Shown piece after piece: positions 35,010 through 42,215 of a stretch of DNA of 64,000 nt. The notes below the pieces were generated by a model. That model saw only the letters and a program-made list of their open reading frames with translations, made no database searches and was not told the origin of the DNA. The DNA is from Haliotis asinina. Taxonomy: Eukaryota; Mollusca; Gastropoda; Lepetellida; Haliotidae. Within the stretch, counting starts at the first letter, position 1, and each line of letters starts with the position of its first letter. The position numbers were made by a program, and so were the translations under genes. The DNA lies in NCBI RefSeq assembly GCF_037392515.1, contig NC_090291.1, forward strand, positions 27,514,001 to 27,578,000, given 5' to 3'.

Positions 35010-36671
35010 TCGTGTTTTTCATCACCAGTAATGGTAGTAATGGTATTTTATGTTACCTTCTCCATGCTCAGCTTCAGGGGCATCGGTACATATGAAGAAT
35101 ATAATGAGGTATGAACTACTACTAATACAGATAAACGTCTGATCTGATTCAAGATACAACTGAACATCAAGCTTGCTGCTGTTTAGAACGGTTATGGTAA
35201 CATGGTCAGAGCTTACAGTTTTCCTGTAATGTCATAATTTTGAACGCGGTTCCGCTTTTTGAAAGACAAAACATTGGATTCTGGGGCGTAATCGTGTGTA
35301 TTCATCCAGCTGAATGGGTCAATATATAAATTTAACGTGGTGGTTATGAAGAGCCGGAGTCGCTGAGAACTACACCACAGCTAACCTTAGCAGTGTTTGT
35401 TGATGACAGGGGCGTCGACCCATTGCGATGACTTCTAACGAGGTAAGGGACGTCGGAGCAGGCATCGAGGCATTCCGCATGGGCTTGTCCACCTCCCTCG
35501 TCCGCAACGAAACCGTCGACAGTTTCTCCAACGGCAAACTAACATACAAGGTATAAACACGAGCAGATGTGTTTGTGTGTTTTTGTAAATGCAGACAGCA
35601 TGAACATCGATCTACGCGTCTGAGATTGGATACAGTATACAGTATAACAGATGACTGTGATGAGCGTATTGCTTTACATGCCAATAACCACTATGCCCAC
35701 AGCACGTGTTGGGCATTACATGGGCAGTACTGACCTGTAACATGTTTCTAAGTTAGAAAACGACACACAGTGATACAAAACACAAGCTAACACATGAGAT
35801 TGCTATGCATTCCCAATATGTTTTCAGCGTGTGATGAACAGAGTGATTCGTCGATACCTATTCGACATGCGTCATGGGGATGGTGAGTAGGAGGATGTCA
35901 CTTGCATCATTGCATCATTGTGTGTATGTATGTCATCATCGAATGATTGCTTGCCTTGACTGCATCTACATACATCGACTGCATCATAATCTGAGTCGTT
36001 CATCGTTGGAGCTGCGTGTTAGTGATTATTTTCTCATATGACTGCATGTAGGTGATTAGGTTCTTGTGAATGTCTGCACCCTAGTGGACTCAGCAATTGG
36101 AATGTCTCCATTCTAGTGATTTCATCCTTGGGAATAACTACATGCATGTAAACCCATCCTTGCAAATGACTGCATCCATGTGACCTCATTCTTATAAATG
36201 TCCGCACCTTAGTGATCTCATCCTTGTGAATGCCTGCACCCCATTGTCCTGACCCTTGTGAATACCTACATGCTAGTGATCTCACCATTGGAAATAAATG
36301 CATGCTTGTCATATCATCTCTAAAAAAACCCAACCTCATCCCAGTGGCTTCACACTTCAGCCATTCAGCCATATCGTACATAACCGTATTCCGACGACCG
36401 CCAAGGTTGTGACTATCTGCATGATTGCATTCTATTCACTCCCTCTCTGGTTGATGAACTGATGCCATAAGCCGACCAACCATTCATTCAAGGTGACGAG
36501 GACGACACGAACCAAGACGTATCTAACTTCCGTCACGAGATTCTCACGACACTTCACGAGACTAGAAAGGAAGCGAGTGAAATGTATGAGAATATGAAAG
36601 AGAAGTTGGATCGACTTGCCAGTGACATTCTGGTTCTTGGTAGGGGGAATCCAGCGCTGAATCGCCGATGA
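16068..36671 (+). CDS. TRPC-type cation channel, copy B, complete (15 coding exons)
   Basis: Canonical TRP channel of the plasma membrane. Coding exons: 16068-16178, 17026-17181, 19112-19594, 20370-20552, 21737-21901, 22423-22675, 23783-23922, 25419-25518, 26304-26455, 26965-27119, 29657-29855, 34677-34904, 35410-35550, 35828-35882 and 36493-36671. They sum to 2,700 nt (899 residues plus stop) with all phases compatible, within the usual TRPC size. Ankyrin-type repeats span about residues 38-180. The zinc site is H184, C188, C190, C193, the same spacing as in vertebrate TRPC4/5. FVAHSSCQQTL precedes S1; S1-S4 run to about 570; pore helix is TVFWATLG (640-647); S6 ends [16 protein letters not shown] box 1 is 705-710 and TRP box 2 724-735; the basic helix is 823-840. 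The start is the first ATG after an in-frame stop upstream. Close to TRPC4/5 and to fly TRP/TRPL/TRPgamma (YWDxxDP); exact orthology not assigned. Confidence 0.93.
17026..17181 (+). CDS. TRPC copy B exon 2: first ankyrin repeat
   Basis: 156 nt between gtctgcag and gtgaga, phase 0. It encodes NAFSKACDSGDLATVRTML and DALGRTPLRLAVKNEHLE, matching the TRPC opening pattern of a helix pair then D-x-LGRTxLxxAxxNExLE. Confidence 0.9.
17470..17550 (-). repeat. SINE family 1 fragment in copy B intron 2
   Basis: GGACACCAGACGTGAGCTTC and ACACATTCTACCCACTCGAG resemble the reversed family 1 body, heavily diverged. Confidence 0.4.
17865..18290 (+). repeat. Second SINE-type repeat with AATAATAAT tail
   Basis: Contains CCCAGCTGTGAATTGGGTAC, AGTTGTATACTCCCCAGAGA and AATATAAATATCCAATAATA then an AATAATAATAA tail. 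I recognise this text as a dispersed molluscan SINE unrelated to families 1 and 2. Full length is uncertain at the 5' side. In copy B intron 2. Confidence 0.6.
18390..18890. repeat. ~54-bp minisatellite in copy B intron 2
   Basis: Units built on TGCGTCATTTCATTAATAAC, CTTTTGCTGATATATATGTT and CCACTTGTTCTCAA. About nine diverged units; best conserved between 18510 and 18770. Confidence 0.85.
18923..19085 (+). repeat. tRNA-derived SINE, family 1, next to an acceptor
   Basis: GGTGGTGTAGCCTGGTGTTA, GAGTTCGTTTCCCCACATAG, TGTGATATTGCTGGAATATT and an ACTCACTCACTC tail. It ends 26 bp before copy B exon 3. Confidence 0.82.
19112..19594 (+). CDS. TRPC copy B exon 3: ankyrin repeats and zinc site
   Basis: 483 nt between acgttgcag and gtatgc. 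It holds further ankyrin repeats (REALLLAINSGNVQMAELI; TTPLILAAKRNHFQLVQML) and the motif PHNYHCNCRIC, whose His and three Cys form the TRPC zinc site. NAYRGLCSEAFISLSSSDP follows, as in the TRPC linker. A SINE ends 26 bp before the acceptor. Confidence 0.93.
20370..20552 (+). CDS. TRPC copy B exon 4: linker helices
   Basis: 183 nt between gattccag and gtttgt. It encodes TEYLSLADHLSEFVVKLLDK and an acidic run (VSEDDDEEET), matching the TRPC linker-helix region before S1. Confidence 0.87.
20640..21400. repeat. 52-bp minisatellite in copy B intron 4
   Basis: Unit TGTAGATGACCTCCTTGCTG + TGACAAAGCATGTACCTACA + CACCGACATAGC. Five or six units between 20712 and 21020 are almost identical; flanking units are diverged and slightly longer. 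Confidence 0.93.
21737..21901 (+). CDS. TRPC copy B exon 5: pre-S1 and S1
   Basis: 165 nt between cttctgcag and gtgagt. It opens FVAHSSCQQTLVSIWYSD, nearly the vertebrate TRPC motif FVAHPNCQQ..LSIWY, then a hydrophobic helix (MLFFLCITIFYPALAIILW). Confidence 0.92.
22423..22675 (+). CDS. TRPC copy B exon 6: membrane helix and S1-S2 loop
   Basis: 253 nt between cactctcag and gtaatc, leaving at phase 1. A hydrophobic helix (MISHALFLMFILVAS) is followed by a loop with N-glycosylation sequons (NST, NCT) and the start of the next helix (FEVTTILIGLWSAG). A SINE-like repeat begins within about 30 bp of the donor. Confidence 0.88.
22676..22925 (+). repeat. SINE-like repeat, family 2
   Basis: Holds AACTAACGGGATCGGGGGAT, TTGACACATGTCATCCCATT, GTAGATCGATGCTCATGCTA and TTGATCACTGGGTTGTTTGG, in family 2 order. 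Begins just after the copy B exon 6 donor. Confidence 0.75.
23783..23922 (+). CDS. TRPC copy B exon 7: S2-S3
   Basis: 140 nt between tctgtcttag and gtgagc. Encodes LFCQEVQEFYKGGVSGYF then NYMDTAVIVLYLAWASIKLV, matching the E-x-x-E/F-Y segment and S3 (NxxD) of TRPC channels, where vertebrate TRPC4/5 place a calcium site. Confidence 0.9.
24189..24233 (+). other. G-quadruplex-type G-rich tract
   Basis: At least six G-runs of three or more within about 40 bases (GGGGGGTGGGCTGGGAGGG and onwards), on the sense strand of copy B intron 7. Confidence 0.7.
24440..25061. mobile_element. Fold-back element with GTGCGCAC array
   Basis: 622-bp near-perfect palindrome inside copy B intron 7. The ends are TACGGAAGCGCTGAAGGGAC and its complement, and a 6-bp direct repeat CTATAT flanks both (24434-24439, 25062-25067). 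Each arm is over 300 bp. Inside are about 22 perfect GTGCGCAC boxes plus one altered copy, spaced about 20-21 bp by AT-rich spacers, with a mirrored ACACGTATTTTTAAAT-type block in each arm. No protein is encoded; the open frames (CARYNIACARY-type) are a by-product of the 21-bp repeat. Non-autonomous MITE or fold-back type; the mobilising family is unknown. Confidence 0.88.
25419..25518 (+). CDS. TRPC copy B exon 8: S3-S4 linker
   Basis: 100 nt between gtgcccag and gtaggt, phase 0 to 1. Encodes VKVSLEYFSHDISWHSLAEQ and ends WLIA plus one base, which with the next exon makes Asp before RYYWDS. The last 21 bases and the donor form the first unit of a 32-bp minisatellite that fills the start of the intron. 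Confidence 0.82.
25498..25860. repeat. 32-bp minisatellite that starts in exon 8
   Basis: Units of the type GACCTCTACTGTTGATAGTG + AGTAGGCCGATA. The first unit is the last 21 bases of copy B exon 8 plus its donor. GTAGGT recurs at 25519 (the donor in use), 25551, 25583 and 25792. Confidence 0.88.
26304..26455 (+). CDS. TRPC copy B exon 9: S4 and S4-S5 linker
   Basis: 152 nt between gacatttcag and gtttgt. Encodes RYYWDSYDPENVMEAVFAIA and LLGPLQISLSRM, the latter nearly identical to vertebrate TRPC4/5 (GPLQISLGRM). Confidence 0.93.
26965..27119 (+). CDS. TRPC copy B exon 10: S5
   Basis: 155 nt between gttctgcag and gtaagt. Encodes DIMKFMVIFMVLFMAFYVG and [13 protein letters not shown]. Same length and phase as 2091-2245 in copy A. 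Confidence 0.93.
27162..27260. mobile_element. Short palindromic MITE in copy B intron 10-11
   Basis: About 99 bp with imperfect inverted ends: TCTAGATTATCGAAGCAGTC against the complement of GAGCTTCGAAAATCTTGG, with TAGTCGT and CTTAGC blocks in both arms. Target duplication not resolved. Confidence 0.5.
27600..28290 (-). mobile_element. Decayed Tc1-like transposon
   Basis: Minus-strand text in several frames retains VMFTDESRFCFTVMM (the first catalytic Asp block, 'FSDESRF'), then SVNPSVWNRQLDGMDRDL, as in Tc1/mariner transposases. Many stops and frame changes; inactive. Ends not located. In the copy B intron between exons 10 and 11. Confidence 0.6.
29657..29855 (+). CDS. TRPC copy B exon 11: pore and S6
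   Basis: 199 nt between catttacag and gtgagt. Encodes the pore helix TVFWATLGQSDSTAVELGEF and S6 [23 protein letters not shown] replaces the usual LFW. The 4.8-kb intron that follows carries most of the gene's transposon load. Confidence 0.94.
30392..31070. repeat. Inverted pair of an unnamed repeat
   Basis: About 190-200 bp at 30392-30590 (minus) recur at 30882-31070 (plus): both carry CAAGTATTACCG, AGGGGCGTTGTGTTTATGTT, AAACTACCGATATC and GGGAGCCTGAT. The spacer is about 290 bp. The plus arm is followed by a SINE-type tail (TTTAACTAAACTCACTCACT). In copy B intron 11. Confidence 0.8.
32458..34141 (+). mobile_element. Tc1/mariner transposon with intact ends
   Basis: 1,684 bp. Left end CATATGAGCATTAATTAAGC, right end its near-complement (GCTTAATTAATGCTCATGTG), flanked by TA at 32456-32457 and 34142-34143, the Tc1 target duplication. 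The transposase frame starts at 32717 (MTRRRLSENTRLQIFGIHEA), a paired-like DNA-binding start, then RPRSGRPRKTTP, SDESRF at about 33155, and a C-terminal frame to 33841. It is dead: the second catalytic Asp is Gly (NGNARPD for the usual DNARPH), the catalytic Glu is Lys (SPDLHPVKHLW), and a 110-bp tandem duplication shifts the frame. Sits in copy B intron 11. Confidence 0.9.
33241..33460 (+). repeat. Exact 110-bp tandem duplication inside the Tc1 element
   Basis: 33241-33350 and 33351-33460 appear identical base for base (both start TCCATCCAGCTGAACCCTTT and end ATGGTCAGAGA). 110 is not a multiple of three. Confidence 0.95.
34677..34904 (+). CDS. TRPC copy B exon 12: TRP domain
   Basis: 228 nt between ttgtcacag and gtacaa. 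Encodes [20 protein letters not shown] and LAIPFNLVPSPK (TRP boxes 1 and 2). The donor gtacaa is weak and is followed at once by a (CAT)n tract; the end was set by alignment with copy A. Confidence 0.9.
34911..35012. repeat. (CAT)n/(CAC)n microsatellite beside exon 12
   Basis: Starts six bases after the donor of copy B exon 12 and runs about 100 bp as CAT/CAC triplets. Confidence 0.95.
35410..35550 (+). CDS. TRPC copy B exon 13: cytosolic linker
   Basis: 141 nt between gatgacag and gtataa, phase 0 to 0. It ends NETVDSFSNGKLTYK. Copy A ends its matching 144-nt exon FSENLTYK, which supports the assignment despite low similarity elsewhere. Confidence 0.8.
35828..35882 (+). CDS. TRPC copy B exon 14: basic CIRB-type helix
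   Basis: 55 nt between gttttcag and gtgagt. Encodes RVMNRVIRRYLFDMRHGD, a basic helix matching the calmodulin/IP3R-binding helix of TRPCs. It is 12 nt shorter than in copy A but leaves at the same phase. Confidence 0.82.
36045..36335. repeat. Degenerate ~38-bp array in copy B intron 14
   Basis: Repeats of TAGTGATCTCATCCTTGTGA + ATGCCTGCACC-type text, seven or so units, well diverged. Confidence 0.7.
36493..36671 (+). CDS. TRPC copy B exon 15: short C-terminus
   Basis: 179 nt after cattcaag to TGA 36669-36671. Encodes NQDVSNFRHEILTTL (compare [10 protein letters not shown] in copy A) and a short coiled coil (YENMKEKLDRLASDILVLG), then stops. The Ser/Asp-rich tail of copy A is missing. Confidence 0.83.
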
Positions 36672-37240
36672 ATCTGCAGATGATTGTGATTCTGATCTTC
36701 AGGTTAAAGTCCACGAACCAACGTAAAATGCACCAGTATCTAACCTGACACTTCTACTACACAAGTTATAGTTATAATCAAAGGTTTCATTTGTGATAAT
36801 TATAGCAACGATTTTAATCTTTCACCGTGCGTGTTGTGAAATAATGTTTTAAAATGGTAAACTGTGTTTAGAAAAATTCGAATTTGAGTGTAAAAATAAT
36901 TACAATTCTTATCATAGCATTTTACAATGTGTGTTTTCATTGTTTGAAATTACTGAGAGTTTTACCTTTTTGTATGATTAAATGTGTGTTATTGTTTACG
37001 CTAAAATGTTATTATTTATTTGTCATTGTGCTAAAGAATGTATTAATTGCACTATTAATCAGGTGAAGAATATCACTGCTGTGATGACGTATCGCACCTA
37101 TAACATTAACAAACATTCTGTAATGTATTCGTATTCAATAATATGTATTTGTTCACGCAGTAAGGAGAAGCAACAACTCGATCCAGAGAAAGTGTGCTAC
37201 TGATAGTTAAAGACACTATCACACCACTCTAAAAATAAAT
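36672..37240 (+). other. Probable 3' UTR of TRPC copy B
   Basis: AT-rich sequence after the stop without a coding signal. AATAAA at 37234-37239 is a candidate poly(A) signal; the true end could be earlier. Confidence 0.4.
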
Positions 37241-37859
37241 AATTAATTTCACTGAATAACACTAACTATTAGTATGAGGTTGGAAATCTGAGAGCACAAC
37301 CCTGTGAGTAAATGTGTGTCTATATTTGATGGTGGCGATATTTTATTTTGACATGAAAAATATTTTTCGGACCGAAGCGAGGGAAGTTTGTTGCCAACCT
37401 CGCTTCGCTCGCATATACGAAGACTGGTCAGTTTCGTTCTGCTGCGCAACCCATTTTGCGCTACACTTTGCCTGTGGTCTTTTATTACAGCAATTTCTAA
37501 ACCATAACCGCTTTATCGATGTTAGGCAAATCGGGCAATCAGTCTTTGATTGCATCAATAGGAAGCTCATCTCGGTGCATGTGCCCGAATATTTACATGC
37601 AAACAGGTAAAATAATAACGAAACACCCGATACATTTTGTAATAATTTTGTACCTGTTAAAAATTGTGAGGTGATTGGTGTACAGATGCTAAATGGCGTG
37701 TCCTTTAACGAATATTCAGTTTGGGGAATACACCCATCCTGCGAACACAACATGACATGCATCCAGAGCATGGTACCCACGTGTCCAGCTAAAAGCGCTT
37801 TCAGTCGGATGAGCCATAAGGTATAAAATGAGAAAAATACGTGATGATTTATTCAGAAC

Positions 37860-38420
37860 GTATCAGTGTGGCTCGGCGGCGATATTCACAAGCGAGGACA
37901 TGGGAAATTATTGGTATGCATAAAACAGGAATGTCCGCCAGGGCCATTTGTCAGCTGAACATTCATCATTACCAGACTTCATCGCCATCGACCATGTGAC
38001 GGATCGTCCAAGGCCAGGCCGACCCGGGAACACTACCAGAGGGGAATATAATATAACGTCTTGTGCGACGTCAAATCTTCACCACATGTACAAGTGGCAT
38101 TTTGAAAATCCGTTGGATTCCAAACAGAGGTGCAAGCACTAAATCAGTGAGAAACCGGTTGAACTCTATCGACATGAGGGTACTACGAGTAATTAAGCGT
38201 CCAGTTTGGAATGGTGTTCGGCCCGACGTCATTGGAATTTGTCATGGAGGAAGAAGATCCATTAGTTGGGCGACAGCTGCCTCTTTTTACACGTTTAAAA
38301 TGACATTCAACGTGTCTGGATGACAGCAAACATTGCATATGTGCTAAGAAGCATGCAGACTTCAGTTCCATTTGGCGAGAAGAATCGACGCCGTCATACG
38401 GACTCTTGACGGGTACACTC
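37860..38420 (+). mobile_element. Decayed Tc1-like transposon, N-terminal part
   Basis: Plus-strand text ARRRYSQARTWEIIGMHKTG, MSARAICQLNIHHY, then GASTKSVRNRLNSIDMRVLR match the helix-turn-helix and linker of Tc1 transposases (VIGMxxAGMSxRxIAxxxxxHxST; RTVRNRLxxxGLRAR). Frames are broken; no catalytic domain seen. Just beyond TRPC copy B. Confidence 0.65.
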
Positions 38421-39009
38421 GCTACTGACATTTTGTTGGTGATTTGTCTTATTTATACGTCACAAAGCACTTTCTGTTAGAAATGAACTTATTCGTGTCT
38501 TTCCACAACAGCAAAGTTGTATCGTAGAACAATTTTGCTGCAATTCCCACTTCAGCCAAAATATATACCAAAATATCGTCGTAAATTAGTGAAATCGTGA
38601 TTTAAAAGACCTATGAGGACAGAAGCACGAGTACAAATAACTTCATGGCATGGTATGTTAACGTGGACTTAGATTTACGCATTCATCAGTAACAGTGCTG
38701 ACCTTTCGTCTGGATACCGTTCATTCTAGTAAAGGTCGATACAACTTTGGGGCACTGGCATACTAGTTTGTCATGAATGTTGTCTGTGAAACCTATGTAA
38801 GGTAACATTTAGATTTGCTATATGCCCAATGATCCTCAAATGTCAAGTCAATTTCTTTGTGTATCAGAAGTTGATGATGTGTTACATTTGTACATTTGAA
38901 ATACTAAATGCTGAAGAAGAAGTATGGTCTATTCTCATGAGTATGGCTCAGTACAACGGCGAGCCCAACAACTCCTCACATTGCAGGAATAAACATATCT
39001 ACCATTACA
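38421..39009. other. Intergenic, nothing recognised
   Basis: AT-rich, no motif-bearing frame or repeat. Confidence 0.4.
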
Positions 39010-39775
39010 CTGACTAACATGTCTACCACCACATACACTAACATGTCCACCACCACATACACTAATATGTCCACCATCACATACACCAACATGTCTACCA
39101 TCACATACACTAACATGTCTACCACCACATACACTAACATGTCCACCATCACATACACTAACATGTCTACCATCACATACACTAACATGTCTACCATCAC
39201 ATACACTAACATGTCTACCACCACATACACTAACATGTCTATCATCACATACACTAACATGTCCACCACCACATACACTAACATGTCCACCATCACATAC
39301 ACTAACATGTCTATCATCACATACACTAACATGTCTACCACCACATACACTAACATGTCCACCACCACATACACTAACATGTCTACCATCACATACACTA
39401 ACATGTCTACCACCACATACACTAACATGTCTATCATCACATACACTAACATGTCCACCATCACATACACTAACATGTCCACCATCACATACACTAACAT
39501 GTCCACCATCACATACACTAACATGTCCACCATCACATACACTAACATGTCCACCATCACATACACTAACATGTCCACCACCACATACACTAATATGTCC
39601 ACCATCACATACACCAACATGTCCACCATCACATACACTAACATGTCCACCATCACATACACTAACATGTCCACCACCACATACACTAACATGTCTACCA
39701 TCACATACACTAACATGTCCACCATCACATACACTAACATGTCCACCATCACATACACTGACATGTCTACCATCA
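39010..39775. repeat. 24-bp minisatellite, about 32 units
   Basis: Unit ACATACACTAACATGTCCAC + CATC with CC/TC variants. Because 24 is eight codons, long frames stay open: MSTITYTN repeats on plus, and VCDGGHVS- and VYVMVDML-type repeats on minus. Confidence 0.97.
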
Positions 39776-40916
39776 CAGTTATGTCTTATCTTATCCCATC
39801 TTATCATTTCAACTACCATTATTACTACGCTATAATTAAGCTACAACTGTATGTTCACTATGCACTATGTCTGAGGTGTCAAAGTAACATACAAATTCCA
39901 ATCAGTTGGCTGTATCATCTGTATGTGGGCGATATATCGAAATAAGATCACTGTGACTCTGTAAAGTGTGTAAGCTAGAAATGATTGTAGAATTTCATTT
40001 TGTTATAATATGCCCAGCGTATGAAAGCTTAAACTCTAAATACCAACTGTTTGTCTTTACATCCCATAACATAAAAACTAGTTTCATCAATCTGATAACA
40101 TCCAGTGATATAAAAGTTATCATTATACTATACTGTTTTCACTGTGCACTACGTCTGAGATACTAAAGTTTGTAACATTCAAATGCCAACCTGCTGCATG
40201 ATGTGTATATGGGCCGGAGGTTAAACATGCGGCACAAACAAACTGTAATTGTAATAACTACCATTGTTTCCTACCCACTAACAACCATCATCATATCATC
40301 TTACACTACAAAATCATGTTATATATCACCGTCCCATTACATCAGCTAACATTGTTATCATGACATTCTCTAGCACAGCATCTCTAAGTTGCTGTATCCT
40401 TCTAATTAGTTACACAACATGCACAGCACAAAACATATTGCTTTACAGTAATGCACAAGTCCACTTCTCCGACATTCCTTGACTTAGGAGCCTGTATACT
40501 AATACCACTTGAAGTAAACTAACTTTCCACAAGTAATCCCACTACTAAACTACTTCGCCTGGTGAGCTAGCGTTTGCCCTGTTCCCCTGTGTCCTGCTGA
40601 TCGCTGTAATCGATTTCACATGTGGTGTCTGACATTTCCCCAGTAGATGCAGATAACGCTATCGTGACTGGGTGGCATGTACTGGGCAAATGATGTACAT
40701 TTCAGATATCGATCTGTGGATGTAATAACCAGACCAGGACAACCGGCAATCACAACAGCCACACCCATTCCGGCCTTGACGCATGATCTATATTATCAAT
40801 GCCGATCAGTCTTTTGTAACATTTAATGCAACGGATTTTTTGTCCTTTTTTATAAAACAAAACACTGACGAACATGCAACTCAGTTTCGCCAAGTCTACA
40901 TCAAATTTGTCATGTA
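39776..40916. other. Intergenic, a weak repeat trace only
   Basis: AT-rich DNA. Near 40715-40765 the minus strand (GATTGCCGGTTGTCCTGGTC) resembles family 2 SINE text. Confidence 0.35.
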
Positions 40917-41038
40917 CAGTGGAAGCTGTTAAAATCCGGCAAGTTGTACATTTACCATCAGCTGTACAATCAAGCACTTTGTCTAAACAGGGTTATTTCT
41001 TCAGTCTCAATGAGTGTCGGTTTAGACAGCTTCCACTG
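40917..41038. mobile_element. 122-bp MITE with TA target duplication
   Basis: Inverted ends CAGTGGAAGCTGT (first 13 bases identical, then imperfect) flanked by TA on both sides (40915-40916, 41039-41040). Fits a Tc1/pogo-type non-autonomous element. Confidence 0.8.
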
Positions 41039-41040
41039 TA

Positions 41041-42065
41041 ATTAATGACATGATATAGGGGTTAATTGTGTAACTGGTTATTATACCCATCGGCAGCTTG
41101 TTGTTTCGGTCCCCAGATGAGGTAGGATAACAGTAAACTTCGTAGTGTGACTGTGGGCTTCGCATCGACCTCACAAAATAAGACGAAAATATTCCTTCAT
41201 AACAGAATCATTGATCTCTGTACGAAAGGTGATCCACAGAGTACAAGTAATCCCGGAGAATCATTACTACTCATGAGAATTTAATATTTATCACATATTG
41301 TACACTGAAGTTAACAATAACAACAATGGAAAATACAGCCATAGCACCTGCCTGTGAATGTATTGATGTATTATCATCTGTCTCCCACACCGTATCATTT
41401 ACTTCCACTGTCACCAGAATGTCATTAGTAAGTCGGGAAAGCTGTTTGTCAATCTTAACCGGTAACCTGAAAACACATAATGACAGTATACACACCGTTG
41501 GAGGGAACTAAAGAATTAAAAATCTTCCAACAGCCACAGATCAAATCGACATTTCCAATAATACTGAAAATGAATGATTGTAGCCCAGGACATTAGCTGA
41601 ATACACCTAACAAAGAGAATATGTGAAACAAGAATCTCATTTTGCTGTATATCGGTACAGAGGGAAATGTTTTCCCTATGGTACAATGATACATATATAT
41701 TTAGTTTTATTGGTAACGCCGGAAGTAGAGAGTAATAAAAACGGAATATTGCGAGGTTGCGCTACTGTTTTACTTACTGAACCATGACATTATACCAGAA
41801 TGTAGAAACCACCTGAAGAAGAGAGACGTGCTGTGTCAGAACGATGACTCCGATAACTAGGTATGTTCATGATTCCACATTGTACCCTTTAAATATGTCA
41901 GTTCTTCTGACTGTCGCATTTCTCTTCTATATAGATATCCTGTACAAGCGTAGGCGGTATGGAGTGGTGTATTCACTGCTGGATCATTGACGTGCACTGT
42001 AGATCCGTAACCACTCGCATAGGTATTTACATTCCAAATATGAAAGAAAACGACACAAAGTGAGA
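41041..42065. other. Intergenic, nothing recognised
   Basis: AT-rich, short open frames without family motifs. Confidence 0.4.
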
Positions 42066-42068
42066 TCA

Positions 42069-42215
42069 TTGTGAGTGAGTGAGTGAGTGGGCATGATTTT
42101 ACTCTGTTTCTAGCAATATTCCAGCGATGTCACGGCGGAGGACACCAGACATGGGCTTCATACATCTGGGGAATCGAACCCGTATTTTCGGCGAGACGAC
42201 GCTTGAACCACTAGG
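42069..42215 (-). repeat. tRNA-derived SINE, family 1
   Basis: GTGAGTGAGTGAGTG tail, AATATTCCAGCGATGTCACG, GGGGAATCGAACCCGTATTT (B box complement) and CACTAGGCTACCCC (A-box region). The best-preserved family 1 copy. Confidence 0.88.

Noticed and set aside
34659-35114. 151-codon frame taken as a longer TRPC exon
   Set aside because: Past 34904 it is simple CAT repeat and intron; the paralogue ends its exon at the matching place and the next exon joins in phase.
39019-39945. 308-codon plus frame and two long minus frames
   Set aside because: The 24-bp unit keeps any stop-free frame open; no start context, signal peptide or splice evidence.
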